Translations under genes and position numbers: made by a program
In this document: piece after piece, positions 43,001-52,535 of the stretch
How the letters are laid out: each line of letters opens with the position of its first letter
Position numbering within the stretch: position 1 is the stretch's first letter
DNA from: Carya illinoinensis
Lineage: Eukaryota; Streptophyta; Magnoliopsida; Fagales; Juglandaceae
Reading direction: 5' to 3'
NCBI RefSeq assembly: GCF_018687715.1
Contig: NC_056752.1
Span: forward strand, 45,859,501-45,923,500
Length of the DNA: 64,000 nt
The notes under the pieces: generated by a model
The model's input: the letters and a program-made list of their open reading frames with translations, nothing else
Told to the model about the DNA's origin: nothing
The model's database searches: none

Positions 43001-46000
43001 TAGATGGAAGTAGAAACTATTGCTCACCATTTCCTGAGCTGCTTTTACTCTAGAATCCAATGGAGACAATCTCCATAGCCTCTAAACATTTCCTCACTAT
43101 TGAATATAGGCATCAACAGTTAGATAAATATAATTTTGGACCCTACAGGCAACCTAAATCTGTTGACCAGTGAATCTTATCACTTCCAAATATTTTCTGT
43201 TCTAGCAATAGACAACCTTTGGTTCACTAGAAATCAGATAATCCATAATATCACAACTCCAACTATTGAGCAGTTTGTCAAAAGCACCATAGAAACTTAC
43301 AAAGAACATTGCAAATCTTGGACATGGAAAATTGCTGAAATCACCCCCAAATGGATCCCACTTTCACTAGAAGATATGTTTTCAATAATATTTGATGTAG
43401 CAGTTAGAAAAGAAAGAAAAACATCAGCAACAGTTTGCAGATTACATAATGGATCCAAGAGATTTGTGATAACCAGATTCATAAGCAGCACTAATCCCAA
43501 TCTAGGAAAGGCTATGACAACTTTCATAGGAGTTCAAGAAGCACATTCATAGCATATCAAAAAAATCATCATTGGAGGTGACTCCTCAAATTCCATCTCA
43601 TGCATCAATCAACCACAGAAAGTAAATAATTGGGAGATAGAAGGTATAATTAGAGATACACAATTTCTACTAAAAGACTTCAAAACCTGGAGGTCAGTCA
43701 AGATACATCGATCCCAAAATTGATGCATGAATTCCATTGCGCAATGGGCACATTCCAATAAAGAGTTTGGAAAAATTCCTTTAATTAAAATCCCACAATG
43801 TTTGTTAGACACTCACAGTGGAAAAGATCCCCCCCCCCCCCCCCCTTTCTATTAGTTTATTTGTATGATGAGTTCAATTTGGAAGTTTTCATGTATCAAA
43901 CAATTGCTTTTATTAATGAAGTTCCTTTGCTAAGAAAATAATAATAATTTCTTATTTTTGGGGTATGAAAAATAAAAGGATTATATATGTTACCTTTTGG
44001 ATTGATACATCTGTCACAGTTAAAGCGATTTCCCAAGCATGAAGGTTTTCATTGTTGAAGGCCATCTTATCGACTCTAGGGTCAAAGAAGAGATTGTCTT
44101 TGCCAATGGTATGCCAATGATCATTGGTGTCGAGCCAACAGGAAGAACGTCGAAGAAGATAATGTAAAGGTGTATTTCCATCTGTGTCCTTTTGATTCAA
44201 AAGATTGCCAAGAGACCTATTCTCCAGGATGGCTCCAATGATTAGTTTTATATGCTGATAAGCTTCAAAATCATCTAGAATGGGGTCGTCCGCAGCAAAG
44301 TGGAGTACATTCCAGCCTCTCTTGTCAACCAATTCACAACAATCTGGACAACTTGATATAATCTTTTCCATAACCATATGATGGCCACGATGAGCTGCAA
44401 TGTGAAGAGCAGTTCTACCATCTTTGTCTTTCATGTATGCTACATCTCTGTCATATTCTAGCAATAGCATTGTTGACTTAATTTTATTGTAGTGTGCAGC
44501 CAAGTGAAGTGGAGTCCAACCCTTTTGGTCTGCTTCTTTACTTATACCTTCGATTCTTTGAATTAGCTCGATCACTTCTAAAATATACCAAATAATCATT
44601 TCATAATTGAAACTAAGCATCAAGGACTTGTTACGTGATAGGAAAAAAAAAATCATAACATGAATAAAATCTCGATCCATATGTGTCACTTGTTATTGTT
44701 AATGTTATTATGTGGTTGGTCTAAGTGATCTACTGCCAAATTGTCAATTAGTAGCCTTTAGGAAAATAAAAATATGTCAATTTTCCTATAATGTATATTT
44801 CATGAGTTCAATTGTGAAAGGTTTTGGGAACAATTGATGATCCAGAGACAAACTAGAAGTAGAGTAGCTGAAGTAAATGATTAAAACATAAAAAATTACA
44901 CAAACAACATCAATATTTAAGTGGTTTGTCTTGAATAATTGCCTAAGTCCACTGGCGGAGTCGATCAAAGAATTCACTATCACAAAGATGAAGTTATAAA
45001 TGAGAGGAACCACAACTCACTTCTTCCCCAAAGTCCCAATATACCCAAAGAGCTTAAGTAATGGCACAAAGAGAAGAAACAAAAAATACTCCTTAATACC
45101 GAAGCCCCAATACACCTAATGAGCTTAGCATCACTCTATAAGGAGTTCCCTCTATTTTCTCTCAGGAAAATCACCTCTCTCTCGTTCTGGCTGCTTCCCA
45201 CAAAAACACAACATTTTGCTTATATAGTGAGGCATCAAAAAACTAATTTGCATAAGTTTGCTTAAGCGGAGTGTCAAGCGAGCATCAAGTGAACTAACAA
45301 ACTTACATTCACTTAAGTCACCCATTGAGTGCTTCTCGAGTGGTGTGACAAATCAATATTCGCTCAAGCAGAGTGTTGAGCAACCCATTAAGTGAAAACT
45401 AGGGTTAGTGCTTCACCATTGCTTGTTTGTCAAGTGAAAATATGTGTGGCCTTTGCTCAAGCCCACTGTCATGTAAGTGTCGAGTGAAGAATTTATTTGG
45501 AGTTTTTCAAACTAAAAATCAAGTCACATCTCAACAAATCTCCACCTTGGCTTGAATTCCTCAAGCCTAAACAAAATTGAGTTCCATTGACAAGACTCCT
45601 CCAACAAATCCCCTAAGGAACTTACAAATCTCGAACACCAATCAAATTTAAACAAAGTTTGAACTTATGTGGAGGAACTAACTTTGTCATCATATCAATT
45701 GGGTTTTCAATGGTAGTAATCTTTTGTACTGCTATCCCCCCTTTGGTAACAAATTCCCAAAGGAAATGATATTGAACATCAATGTGTTTGGTCCTCTCAT
45801 GATATATTTATTTTTGGTCAAGTGTATTGCGCTCTGGCTATCACAAAACACAAAGGTTCCCTCTTAATGTAGGCCCAAATCGCTGACCAATCCTCTCAAC
45901 CAAATGGCTTCCTTCATTACTTTTGCTATTGCCATGTACTCTGCTTCTATAGTTGATAAAGCAATGGTTGATTGTAGCATTGCTTTCCAACTAATGGTAC

Positions 46001-49000
46001 AACCACACAAAGTGAAGACATACCTTGTAAGAGATCTTCTCTTATCTAAGTCTCCAACATAATCAAAATCAACATAATCAATGACATTTGAACTAATGTC
46101 ACTTCCTCTATCAAAGACCAAGCCAACATTCGAAGTGCCTTTCAAATACTAAAGTATCCATTTCACTGCTAGCCCATGAACTTTACTCAGATTAGCCATA
46201 TACTTGCTAACAATGCTCATTGCTTGTAAAATGTCTAGACAAGTACAAACCATTGCATACATAATACCGCTCTCTGCACTAGAATAAGAAACGCAGGACA
46301 TCAAATGCTCCTTCTCGTCATTCCATGGAGATAGAGATTATGAAAGTTTCAATTGTGCGGCGAGCGGCGTACTCACTGATTTGGAATTGTCATTCCAAAT
46401 CTCTCAAGCACCTTCTCAATGTACTTCTTATGGGATAAGTACAACTTCCCAGCTCTTCTATCTCTATTGATTTTTATCCTTAAAATCTTCTTTGCAGCGC
46501 CTAAATCTTTCATCTTGAACTCATTACTGAGTTAAATCTTCAACTTGCTAATGTCTGACATGCTTTTGGCAACAATGAGCACGTCATCAACATAAAGCAA
46601 CAAATAAATGAAAGAGCCATCATACAATTGTGTGTGGTTGACACAGCTATTATAGTTTCTTCTTGAACCCTGATAAGCCATAAATGTGTCAAAGTGTTTA
46701 TACCATTGCCTCGGAGACTGCTTCAAACCATATCATAATTTTTTCAACTTCCATACAATTTCTTCTTTACCTTTAACAACGAACTCCTCTGGCTGACGGA
46801 AGAATGTTGTTTTAACATCAAGTTATTGAAGGTCTAGATCATACAAAGCAATCATGACAAGCAACATGTGAATAGAAATATGTTTCACAACTGGAGAGAA
46901 AACTTCATTCAAGTTAACACCTTCTCTCTGCTGGTAGCCATTTGCAACTAAGCATGCCTTGTATCTTGCATCTTCAATGCCTTGGATTCCTTCCTTCTTA
47001 TTCAACCAATAATCTTTGTCTTTTCAAGCACTTTAACCAAATCTCAAGTTTGGTTCTTATAAAGAGATTCAATCTCTTCCTTTATAGGCATGCACTACTG
47101 TGCAGACTACTTACTCTTGATAGCTTCTGAATATATAGAAGGCTCGTGACTAACAATATTCTTTGCCATAGTAAGTGCTTACACCACCAAATCTGCATAA
47201 GCATACCTCTGAGGCAACGTAATCTACCTCCTCTGTCTACCAGTAGCAACATTGTAGTCTTTTTCACCCTATGTGTCATCATCATAATCAGAATCATGCT
47301 CATTTGCAAAAGCATGATCTTGAGTGCTAGCTTGCACTCCTTGTGAAGCTTCAACTTGCAACTCCACCTTCTTGACATTGCACTTCTCTCACTTCAATGG
47401 ACTCTTTCTTCAAAATAATAATGGATGATATATTAAAGACAACAGCTATGCTGAATACAAATTTTGGTGATTTAGGATTAGTGAACCATAATTTGTATCC
47501 TTTCACCCAACTAGCATATCCAAGCCCTTGTTTGCCTTTGGCTCAAGCTTACCTTCATTCACATGAAAATAAGTAGGACAACCGAATATCTTCAAATTGG
47601 AATAATTAGCAAAAGTGCAAGACCATACCTCATTTGGAGTCTTTAAATCAATAGTCATGGTAGGAGAACAGTTTACCAAACAATAAACTATGTTGACTGT
47701 TTCATTCCAAAAGTCTTTTGACAAGCTGACATTCGAAAGCATACTACGGGCTCTCTCCAAGAGAGTTCAATTCATCCGTTTAGGTACTTCATTTTGCTGT
47801 GAAGTGTGTCTAACTGTACAGTGCTTGACAATACTTTCATTTTTGCAAAATTTATCAAATTCACCACTACAAAATCCATCCCATTGTCAGTTTGAAGTTA
47901 CTTTACCTTCTTACCTGTCTGATTCTCAATCAAAACCTTCCATTGTTTGAAATTTTCAAACATATCACTCTTTTGCTTCAAAAAACAAATCCAGAGTTTT
48001 CTTGAATGATCATCAATGAACGTGAGTAAGTATTAAGCTTCACCTTTGGAAGGAATAGAAGATGGATCCCAAAAATTAGAATGAATGTAGCTCATGGTGC
48101 TCTTAGTTTTGTGGACACCTGTAGAGAACTAAACTCTGCACTTCTTCTCAAAGACATGGTGCTCACAAAAGGCTAGCTTCCCTATTAATAGATGACTCAG
48201 TAAACCCTGCATACTCAAGATGAACATTCTTTTTTCACTCATATAGCCTAATAGTATATGCCATAACTGAGTATTATCTGAATTAGGATTGTCTAAAGTC
48301 AATAATGCAGCTTTACTAGTCGTTGTACTACCCTAAAGAAAATAAAAACCATCAGCCTTATTTTCCTTCATTACAACCATAGAGTTATTGTTGACTCTAA
48401 TAACTCCACCTTCACCCATGTACCAGAAATCAAGGGAGTCAAGAGTGCCCAAAGAAATAAGATTTTTTTTCTCAAATTGGAATGTGCCAAATGTTGGACA
48501 AAGTTTGATTAATTCCATCATACATTTTAATCTTGATTGAACCAATCCCAACAATTTTACAAGCCATCTCATTTTTCACCAAAATGGAACCACCATTGAT
48601 TGGTTCATACGTCATGAAACAATCACTTTTGGGACACATATGAAACGTGTAAGTCAAGTCCATAACCCACTTGTCACCAAAACAAATACTAGGGCTACTA
48701 ATTGCTAGGACAATATCTAACCCACTAGAATTTTCTTTGGCAATGCTAATAGCATTAGAGGAACTTGTACTTTTCTCCTTATTCTTCAATTTTGAACACT
48801 CATTCTTGTAATGACCAAACCTATGTCAATAGTGACATTTAACATTTTTCTTGTTAAATTTCGATCGTGAGCTGTTTCTAGATTTACCCTACTCTTCTCC
48901 AAACTTCTTTCACTAGTTCTACCTTGGCTAGAGGAATATTTAACAAACAAGCCATCAACTTACTTATCTTTGCCTTTAACATTCAATTTTGTTCTCAACC

Positions 49001-52000
49001 CCTTAGAATTCAAAGCAGATTTTACATCTACCAAGGAGATGGTATCTGCACCATATAACATCGAGTTCACAAAATTATTAAATGACATAGGCAATGAACA
49101 CAATACAATTAATAAGGCTTGATCTTTTTTTCAAGTTTAATATCAATGTTCTTCAAATCCATAATGAATTTATTAAATTCATCTAGATGTTAAAAAATAG
49201 GAATACCTTACTTCATCTTGAGAGTGTATAATCGTTGCTTCAAATGCAAACGGTTAGTGAATAACTTCTTGTTATACAAACTCTCAAGTTTATTCCAAAG
49301 ACCCACAATGGTCTCTTCGTTCGCAACCTCTCACTCCATCGAAGAGAGACAACACGACTGCACTTTATGTTTTCTCTTCATCTTCCTTTGTTGATGTAGA
49401 AGGTTCATCTCACATCTTCTCATCCAAAAATTTCTCCAAGCCTTGTTGTCGTGTCATAACAAAGCTCTCATCTTGATGCACCATAGGTTGAAACTATTTT
49501 GACCATCGAGTTTCTCTACTTCAAATTTCGCCTTAGCCATCTCTTAAAAACAAATATCCTCCACACAACACTCTGATACCAGTTTGTTTGGAACGAGTGG
49601 TGATCTAGAGACGAACTAGAAGTAGAGTAGTGAAAGCGAAGGACAAAAAATTCAAAAATCACATAAAAAATACCAAGATTTAAGTGGTTTGGCTTGAACA
49701 ATAGCCTAGGTTCACTAACGGAGTCGATCAAGGAATTCACTATCACAAAGATGAAGTTACAAGGAGAGGAACCACAAATCACTTCTTTTCCAAAGCCCCA
49801 ATACACCCAAACAGCTCAATAAATGATACAAAGAGAAGAAATGCACCGAAAGGCACCCACCCACCATTTCCTTTCTTGGTTTATTAGGCACACACACAAC
49901 CCACGTAATTGATGCAGCAAATTGCTGCACCGAAAGTGGGTTGCTCTGCTATAAATAGGAGAGCTTAATTGTGCAGAGGAGAGTGCGTGGAGAGAAAGAA
50001 GAGAGAAAGAGAGTGGGTAAGTAGAGAGAGTTTACAGAGAGAGATTTTTTGTAAAAATTATTTCATAGTGAAGTTACAGCAATTGTGGACGTAGACAATT
50101 GCCGAACCACGTTAAATTTCGTCTCTCCTTTTATTTAGAATCATCTCTGTCTCCGACTAGTCCACAACACTTGCCTGGGCAGGGGAACCAATAACCGAGC
50201 ATAACTTATGGCTCTATTGTTGGGAATTCGTAAATGCCGTAATTTGGGTATCAATAACATTATTTTTGGAGCTAGATTCCTGTTGGTGGTCAACTGCTTG
50301 AAAGAAGGGAAGTGTAGTTTGTGGTATTTGGAGAATTTTTGGGAGGAAATCAGTTGTCTTTTATCAAGGTAGCAGATTTCCTTGCTAGGATGGTAGTAGT
50401 GGCTGCAATGAAGACTGGTTTACACAAGATGACATTCCTTTTTAGCTCAAGGGCATCCTTGGTACTAATCGTAGCGGCTTACCTTATTTACGCAAGTCCT
50501 AGAAATTTTTGGTTGAGCTGTTGGGCGGTGTCGCCTACTGGGAGTTTGGCTTTTACACGGTGTCATTTGAAATTTCATTGTTTTATGTTGCACTGTTTTA
50601 AATTGTATCTAGTATTTTTGCAGCGCCAGTCCTTGTATAAGGTTTTCCTCCGCCACATATGAGGATGATTTATTAATAAGGATGCCTAACCTCCCACCTC
50701 TAAAAATTACAATATATATATATATATTATGTTAAATTAGCACACTGCTCATATTACATCTCTTTATATTTCAGGCAATGCAATCCTTAGGGTCTGTTCG
50801 AGTATGATGTAAAATCACATGTTTTGCCGTCTACCATTGGATTGGGTTTTTTTTTTAATGAATATTGTTAATTTTCGAGAATGTGTCACGGAAGTGATGG
50901 ATTATATAGTATATTGGTCCATGACGGATATGTTTCTCTTTAGTGAGGCTATAATATATACTAGAATGAAGTTTATTGGTAGAAGAGTGAGGCAAGAAAA
51001 TGATCAGAGTAAAACGGGGGGTTTTCTCTACAGAGTACTTCTCTACACTATCTCTTGTAAGGGATTTTATCCAAATCATTAGCGGTGCTTTCATATTTTA
51101 TTTGGGTTAACAAACACACTCTGAGGGTGTGATATTGTGCATGAGAATTGAGTTGAGTGGGTTTTATGTCAATCTAGTGGAGAGGTAAACTCCTAAACTT
51201 CTCTTGATAATGAGTTTCTGCATTGTCGAAAAATGGAGGTTGGCCCGGGTGAACCCAGCTGACTCGACACAAACAACGAATAATTCGAGTCAGTAATACC
51301 TGGTTCCTCCCAACTTGCTGCAGCTGACTCCACACAAAATCGTACAAACTTTATTGTATTTACTATATAAGCATTACTGTAAGCCGATTGAATCATAGAG
51401 GCTAGAATGATGAAAAAAGCAGTAATACCTGGTTCCTCCCAACTTGCTGCAGCATGCAAAGCCGTTCTACCAAGGGGGCCATTATAAGCTGGAGATTTGC
51501 AGGTGTCTATAATTGTGATCACAATATCCCGAAAGTTTCTCTCGGCGGCCATGTAAAGTGGAGTCTCACCAGCACCATTGGCAAAATATGAAAATTCTGG
51601 GTCTTCTTCCATCAACAGTTTCGCCGCCTCTAGATGATTGTAGCGCACTGCCTCGTGCAAGGCCGTGTCTCTCTCTTTGTTCGTCATCCTCAGCATCTCC
51701 CGGGCCGATCTAAACCCGCTTTCGAGGTCTTGATGGATAAGATTTGCTCGTTCAAGAAGGAATTCAATTACCGCCCTATGTCCGTATCTTGCTGCAATGT
51801 GCAAAGGAATTTCATCATTAGCATTGCCTTGCCACAAAAGTAAAGGATGTATTTTGAGAACTTCATCTACAAAGTTAGTCGGTGACTCTGCTTTTGCAAC
51901 GTCAAGGGATGTGATATAAATATGAAGAACTGTGTTTTTGTTTGGTGTTAGCGGGACATGATTAGGATGTGTCCCATGAACTTTAAAGAACTCGATGTCT

Positions 52001-52116
52001 CCTTGCGCTGCAGCTTCGTAGAATTTCGGATCCATGCGAGTGACGTTCTCTCTTTCCCTGGGCTGACTAGTATTACCAGATGATCCAGAACCTTCGAACG
52101 AACTGGAGGCAGCCAT
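39727..52116 (-). CDS. ACD6-like ankyrin-repeat membrane protein gene, three exons joined in frame
   Basis: Host gene split by two transposon-filled introns. Exons 51429-52116, 43994-44577 and 39727-40008 give 688, 584 and 282 nt, joining to 517 codons plus stop. Both junctions have consensus sites: CCAG/GTATTA with TTTTAG, and AAAG/GTAACA with TTAAG. The protein has an N-terminal ankyrin array in two exons and C-terminal membrane helices, as in plant ACD6/ITN1-type proteins linked to defence and salicylate signalling. The segment that should hold the PGG motif and first membrane helix is not found between exons 2 and 3, although the join stays in frame. It may be a functional variant, a gene with an unrecognised exon, or a pseudogene. 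A TATA box lies at 52187-52181. Confidence 0.68.
40160..43560 (+). pseudogene. ORF2 remnant of LINE copy 3 (reverse transcriptase and RNase H)
   Basis: [20 protein letters not shown] lies before the MITE. RT resumes at [10 protein letters not shown] with [103 protein letters not shown] and catalytic FADD at 41809-41820. The zf-RVT part reads [11 protein letters not shown] in another frame near 42860. The RNase-H side reads [16 protein letters not shown] at about 43200. Many stops; TAG and TAA both occur. A run of 17 C is at 43829-43845. Confidence 0.8.
40505..40926. mobile_element. MITE inserted in LINE copy 3 (GATGAGAT family)
   Basis: The ends AGCCCCGTTTGGTTACGTAG and, inverted, GGCCAGGTTTGGTTAGCCAG form terminal repeats. 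The interior has TTGGATAGTGAAATGAGATG, GGTGTGGGTCCCACTC and repeated CTGTTCATGTCA words. It interrupts LINE coding sequence, which resumes with [10 protein letters not shown]. The TTTGGATAGTGAGATGAGA signature is one I associate with abundant short elements of Fagales genomes (from memory). Target duplication unclear. Confidence 0.72.
43994..44577 (-). CDS. Ankyrin gene exon 2
   Basis: Acceptor ATATTTTAG at 44578-44580, then [20 protein letters not shown] (first codon shared with exon 1). Ankyrin repeats follow: [66 protein letters not shown]. It ends [15 protein letters not shown] at donor AAAG/GTAACATA. It has no stop or frameshift over 584 nt, which suggests selection until recently. Confidence 0.8.
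44820..45536 (-). repeat. 3' LTR of copia copy 1
   Basis: On the minus strand it begins TGTTGAGATGTGACTTG. It contains a TATATAAGC box (near 45220), and its R/U5 portion (about 44830-45080) aligns with 49590-49841, including GATCGACTCCG and TTCACTATCACAAAGATGAA on the plus strand. About 717 bp. Confidence 0.82.
45840..49540 (-). pseudogene. gag-pol of copia copy 1, degenerate
   Basis: From ATG 49540, [20 protein letters not shown] starts the gag polyprotein; [20 protein letters not shown] follows. A zinc-knuckle remnant lies near 48830, then protease-region [18 protein letters not shown] with the catalytic DSG replaced by DLT. Integrase pieces: [71 protein letters not shown] has YVDD at 46594-46583, and RNase H reads [40 protein letters not shown] (46145-45864). 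Numerous stops and frameshifts. Non-functional. Confidence 0.82.
49571..49581 (-). promoter_or_regulatory. Primer-binding site of copia copy 1 (tRNA-Met)
   Basis: TGGTATCAGAG on the minus strand, three bases from the LTR end (…CCAAACA). It is the standard sequence complementary to the 3' end of initiator tRNA-Met. Confidence 0.85.
49585..49841 (-). repeat. Truncated 5' LTR of copia copy 1
   Basis: Aligns with the corresponding part of the 3' LTR but stops abruptly at 49841, after AAGAGAAGAAA. The U3 part and promoter are missing and a different LTR-like sequence follows directly. Confidence 0.8.
49842..50165 (+). repeat. LTR fragment of another copia-like element
   Basis: Contains TATAAATA at 49950-49957, GAGAGA-rich sequence after it, and GGACGTAGACAATTGCCGAACCACGTTAAATTTCG near 50087-50121, a phrase common at the end of plant copia LTRs and similar to 23565-23600. 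No coding region follows that could belong to it. Probably a solo or broken LTR. Confidence 0.5.
50200..50705 (+). pseudogene. LINE RNase H 3' fragment
   Basis: Reads [40 protein letters not shown], matching the RVT_3 RNase H helix region (…GI…SDS..VV..L). It ends in CTCCGCCACATATGAGGATG and TTTATTAATAAGG, typical of plant LINE 3' ends. 5'-truncated, with stops and frame changes. An open frame at 50321-50662 is out of phase with this similarity and is not the real reading. Confidence 0.55.
50706..51290. other. Intron 1 remainder next to exon 1
   Basis: A TA microsatellite at about 50711-50727, then AT-rich sequence with no recognised element. A short frame at 50819-51082 has no family resemblance. 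Confidence 0.4.
51291..51453 (-). repeat. Direct duplication carrying the exon 1 splice donor
   Basis: Identical 34-bp segments at 51291-51324 and 51420-51453, offset 129 bp (43 codons). Each encodes AAASWEEPG and includes CCAG/GTATTACT, so two equivalent donors in the same phase exist. Confidence 0.85.
51429..52116 (-). CDS. Ankyrin gene exon 1
   Basis: ATG at 52116 opens [18 protein letters not shown], a Ser-rich head. Ankyrin repeats follow: [109 protein letters not shown]. The donor is CCAG/GTATTACT at 51428. The reading frame continues past it to 51193 and includes a second copy of the same donor 129 bp downstream (51299), so an exon 43 codons longer is possible in the same phase. Confidence 0.8.
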
Positions 52117-52180
52117 TTTGATTTGTATTGAATCTTAATATATTGTCTCTTCACTTAAATTTGATAGCTTCTACGCCTCA

Positions 52181-52187
52181 ATTTATA
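52181..52187 (-). promoter_or_regulatory. TATA box of the ankyrin gene
   Basis: TATAAAT on the minus strand, within AGAGTATAAATTGAGG, 65 bp upstream of the ATG at 52116. That distance leaves a leader of about 35 nt. A plausible core promoter, not proven. Confidence 0.5.
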
Positions 52188-52315
52188 CTCTCGCAAATTC
52201 TCGAAAGCAAAAGCGCATGGAAAAGAATGTCATCCCCTTTTGCCGAATAAAGAGATCATTGAACAGAATTTAACTTTTTTCTGGCTAGAAGCAACTAATT
52301 AGTATTACACTTTTT

Positions 52316-52535
52316 GATTCAGAGATAAGACGAGATGAGATGAGATGAGATAGTTTTAGATGAAAGATAAAAATTAAATAAAATATTATTATTATTGTTT
52401 TAAAATTTGAAAAAGTTGAATTATTTATTATATTTTATGTAAAAATTTAAAAAAAAATTATAATAATGAATAATATAAGATGAGATGAATTGGGATGAAA
52501 TGAGATCACCTCCCAATCCAAATAGTAGCATATAA
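52316..52535. mobile_element. MITE of the GATGAGAT family upstream of the ankyrin gene
   Basis: Begins near TTGATTCAGAGATAAGACGA and has GATGAGATGAGATGAGATAG, then AT-rich sequence with TTTGAAAAAGTTGAATTATT. It ends AGATGAGATGAATTGGGATG...CCCAATCCAAATAGT. It resembles the interior and tips of the 40505-40926 element, but the terminal bases are eroded and no target duplication is seen. It lies about 130 bp upstream of the TATA box. Confidence 0.65.

Larger units (their letters stand above)
40120..43950 (+). mobile_element. LINE (copy 3), degenerate, inside intron 2 of the ankyrin gene
   Basis: Plus-strand, antisense to the host gene. It starts in the region between endonuclease and RT ([10 protein letters not shown]), so it is 5'-truncated or decayed, and ends in 3' sequence TTTATTAATGAAGTTCC with a short (AAT)n tail at about 43938-43949. 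It lies about 44 bp from the exon 2 donor. It contains a 420-bp MITE. No target duplication was found. Confidence 0.78.
44820..49841 (-). mobile_element. Ty1/copia LTR retrotransposon (copy 1) in intron 1 of the ankyrin gene
   Basis: Minus-strand, so in the same orientation as the host gene. 3' LTR 44820-45536, polypurine tract AAGGTGGAGATT adjoining it, pol and gag (about 45560-49540), primer-binding site TGGTATCAGAG (49581-49571) complementary to initiator tRNA-Met, and the remaining 257 bp of the 5' LTR (49585-49841). The order protease, integrase, RT, RNase H is copia-type. All coding parts carry stops. Confidence 0.87.

Noticed and set aside
43952..44689. Whole open frame of 245 codons as one ankyrin exon
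   Set aside because: The first 37 codons and the last 14 lie beyond consensus acceptor and donor sites and have no ankyrin similarity, so the exon was set to 43994-44577.
50321..50662. 113-codon open frame
   Set aside because: Recognisable RNase H similarity is in other frames; this one is accidental.
51948..52154. 68-codon minus-strand frame over the ankyrin exon 1 start
   Set aside because: Overlaps exon 1 out of phase; the ankyrin reading is far better supported.
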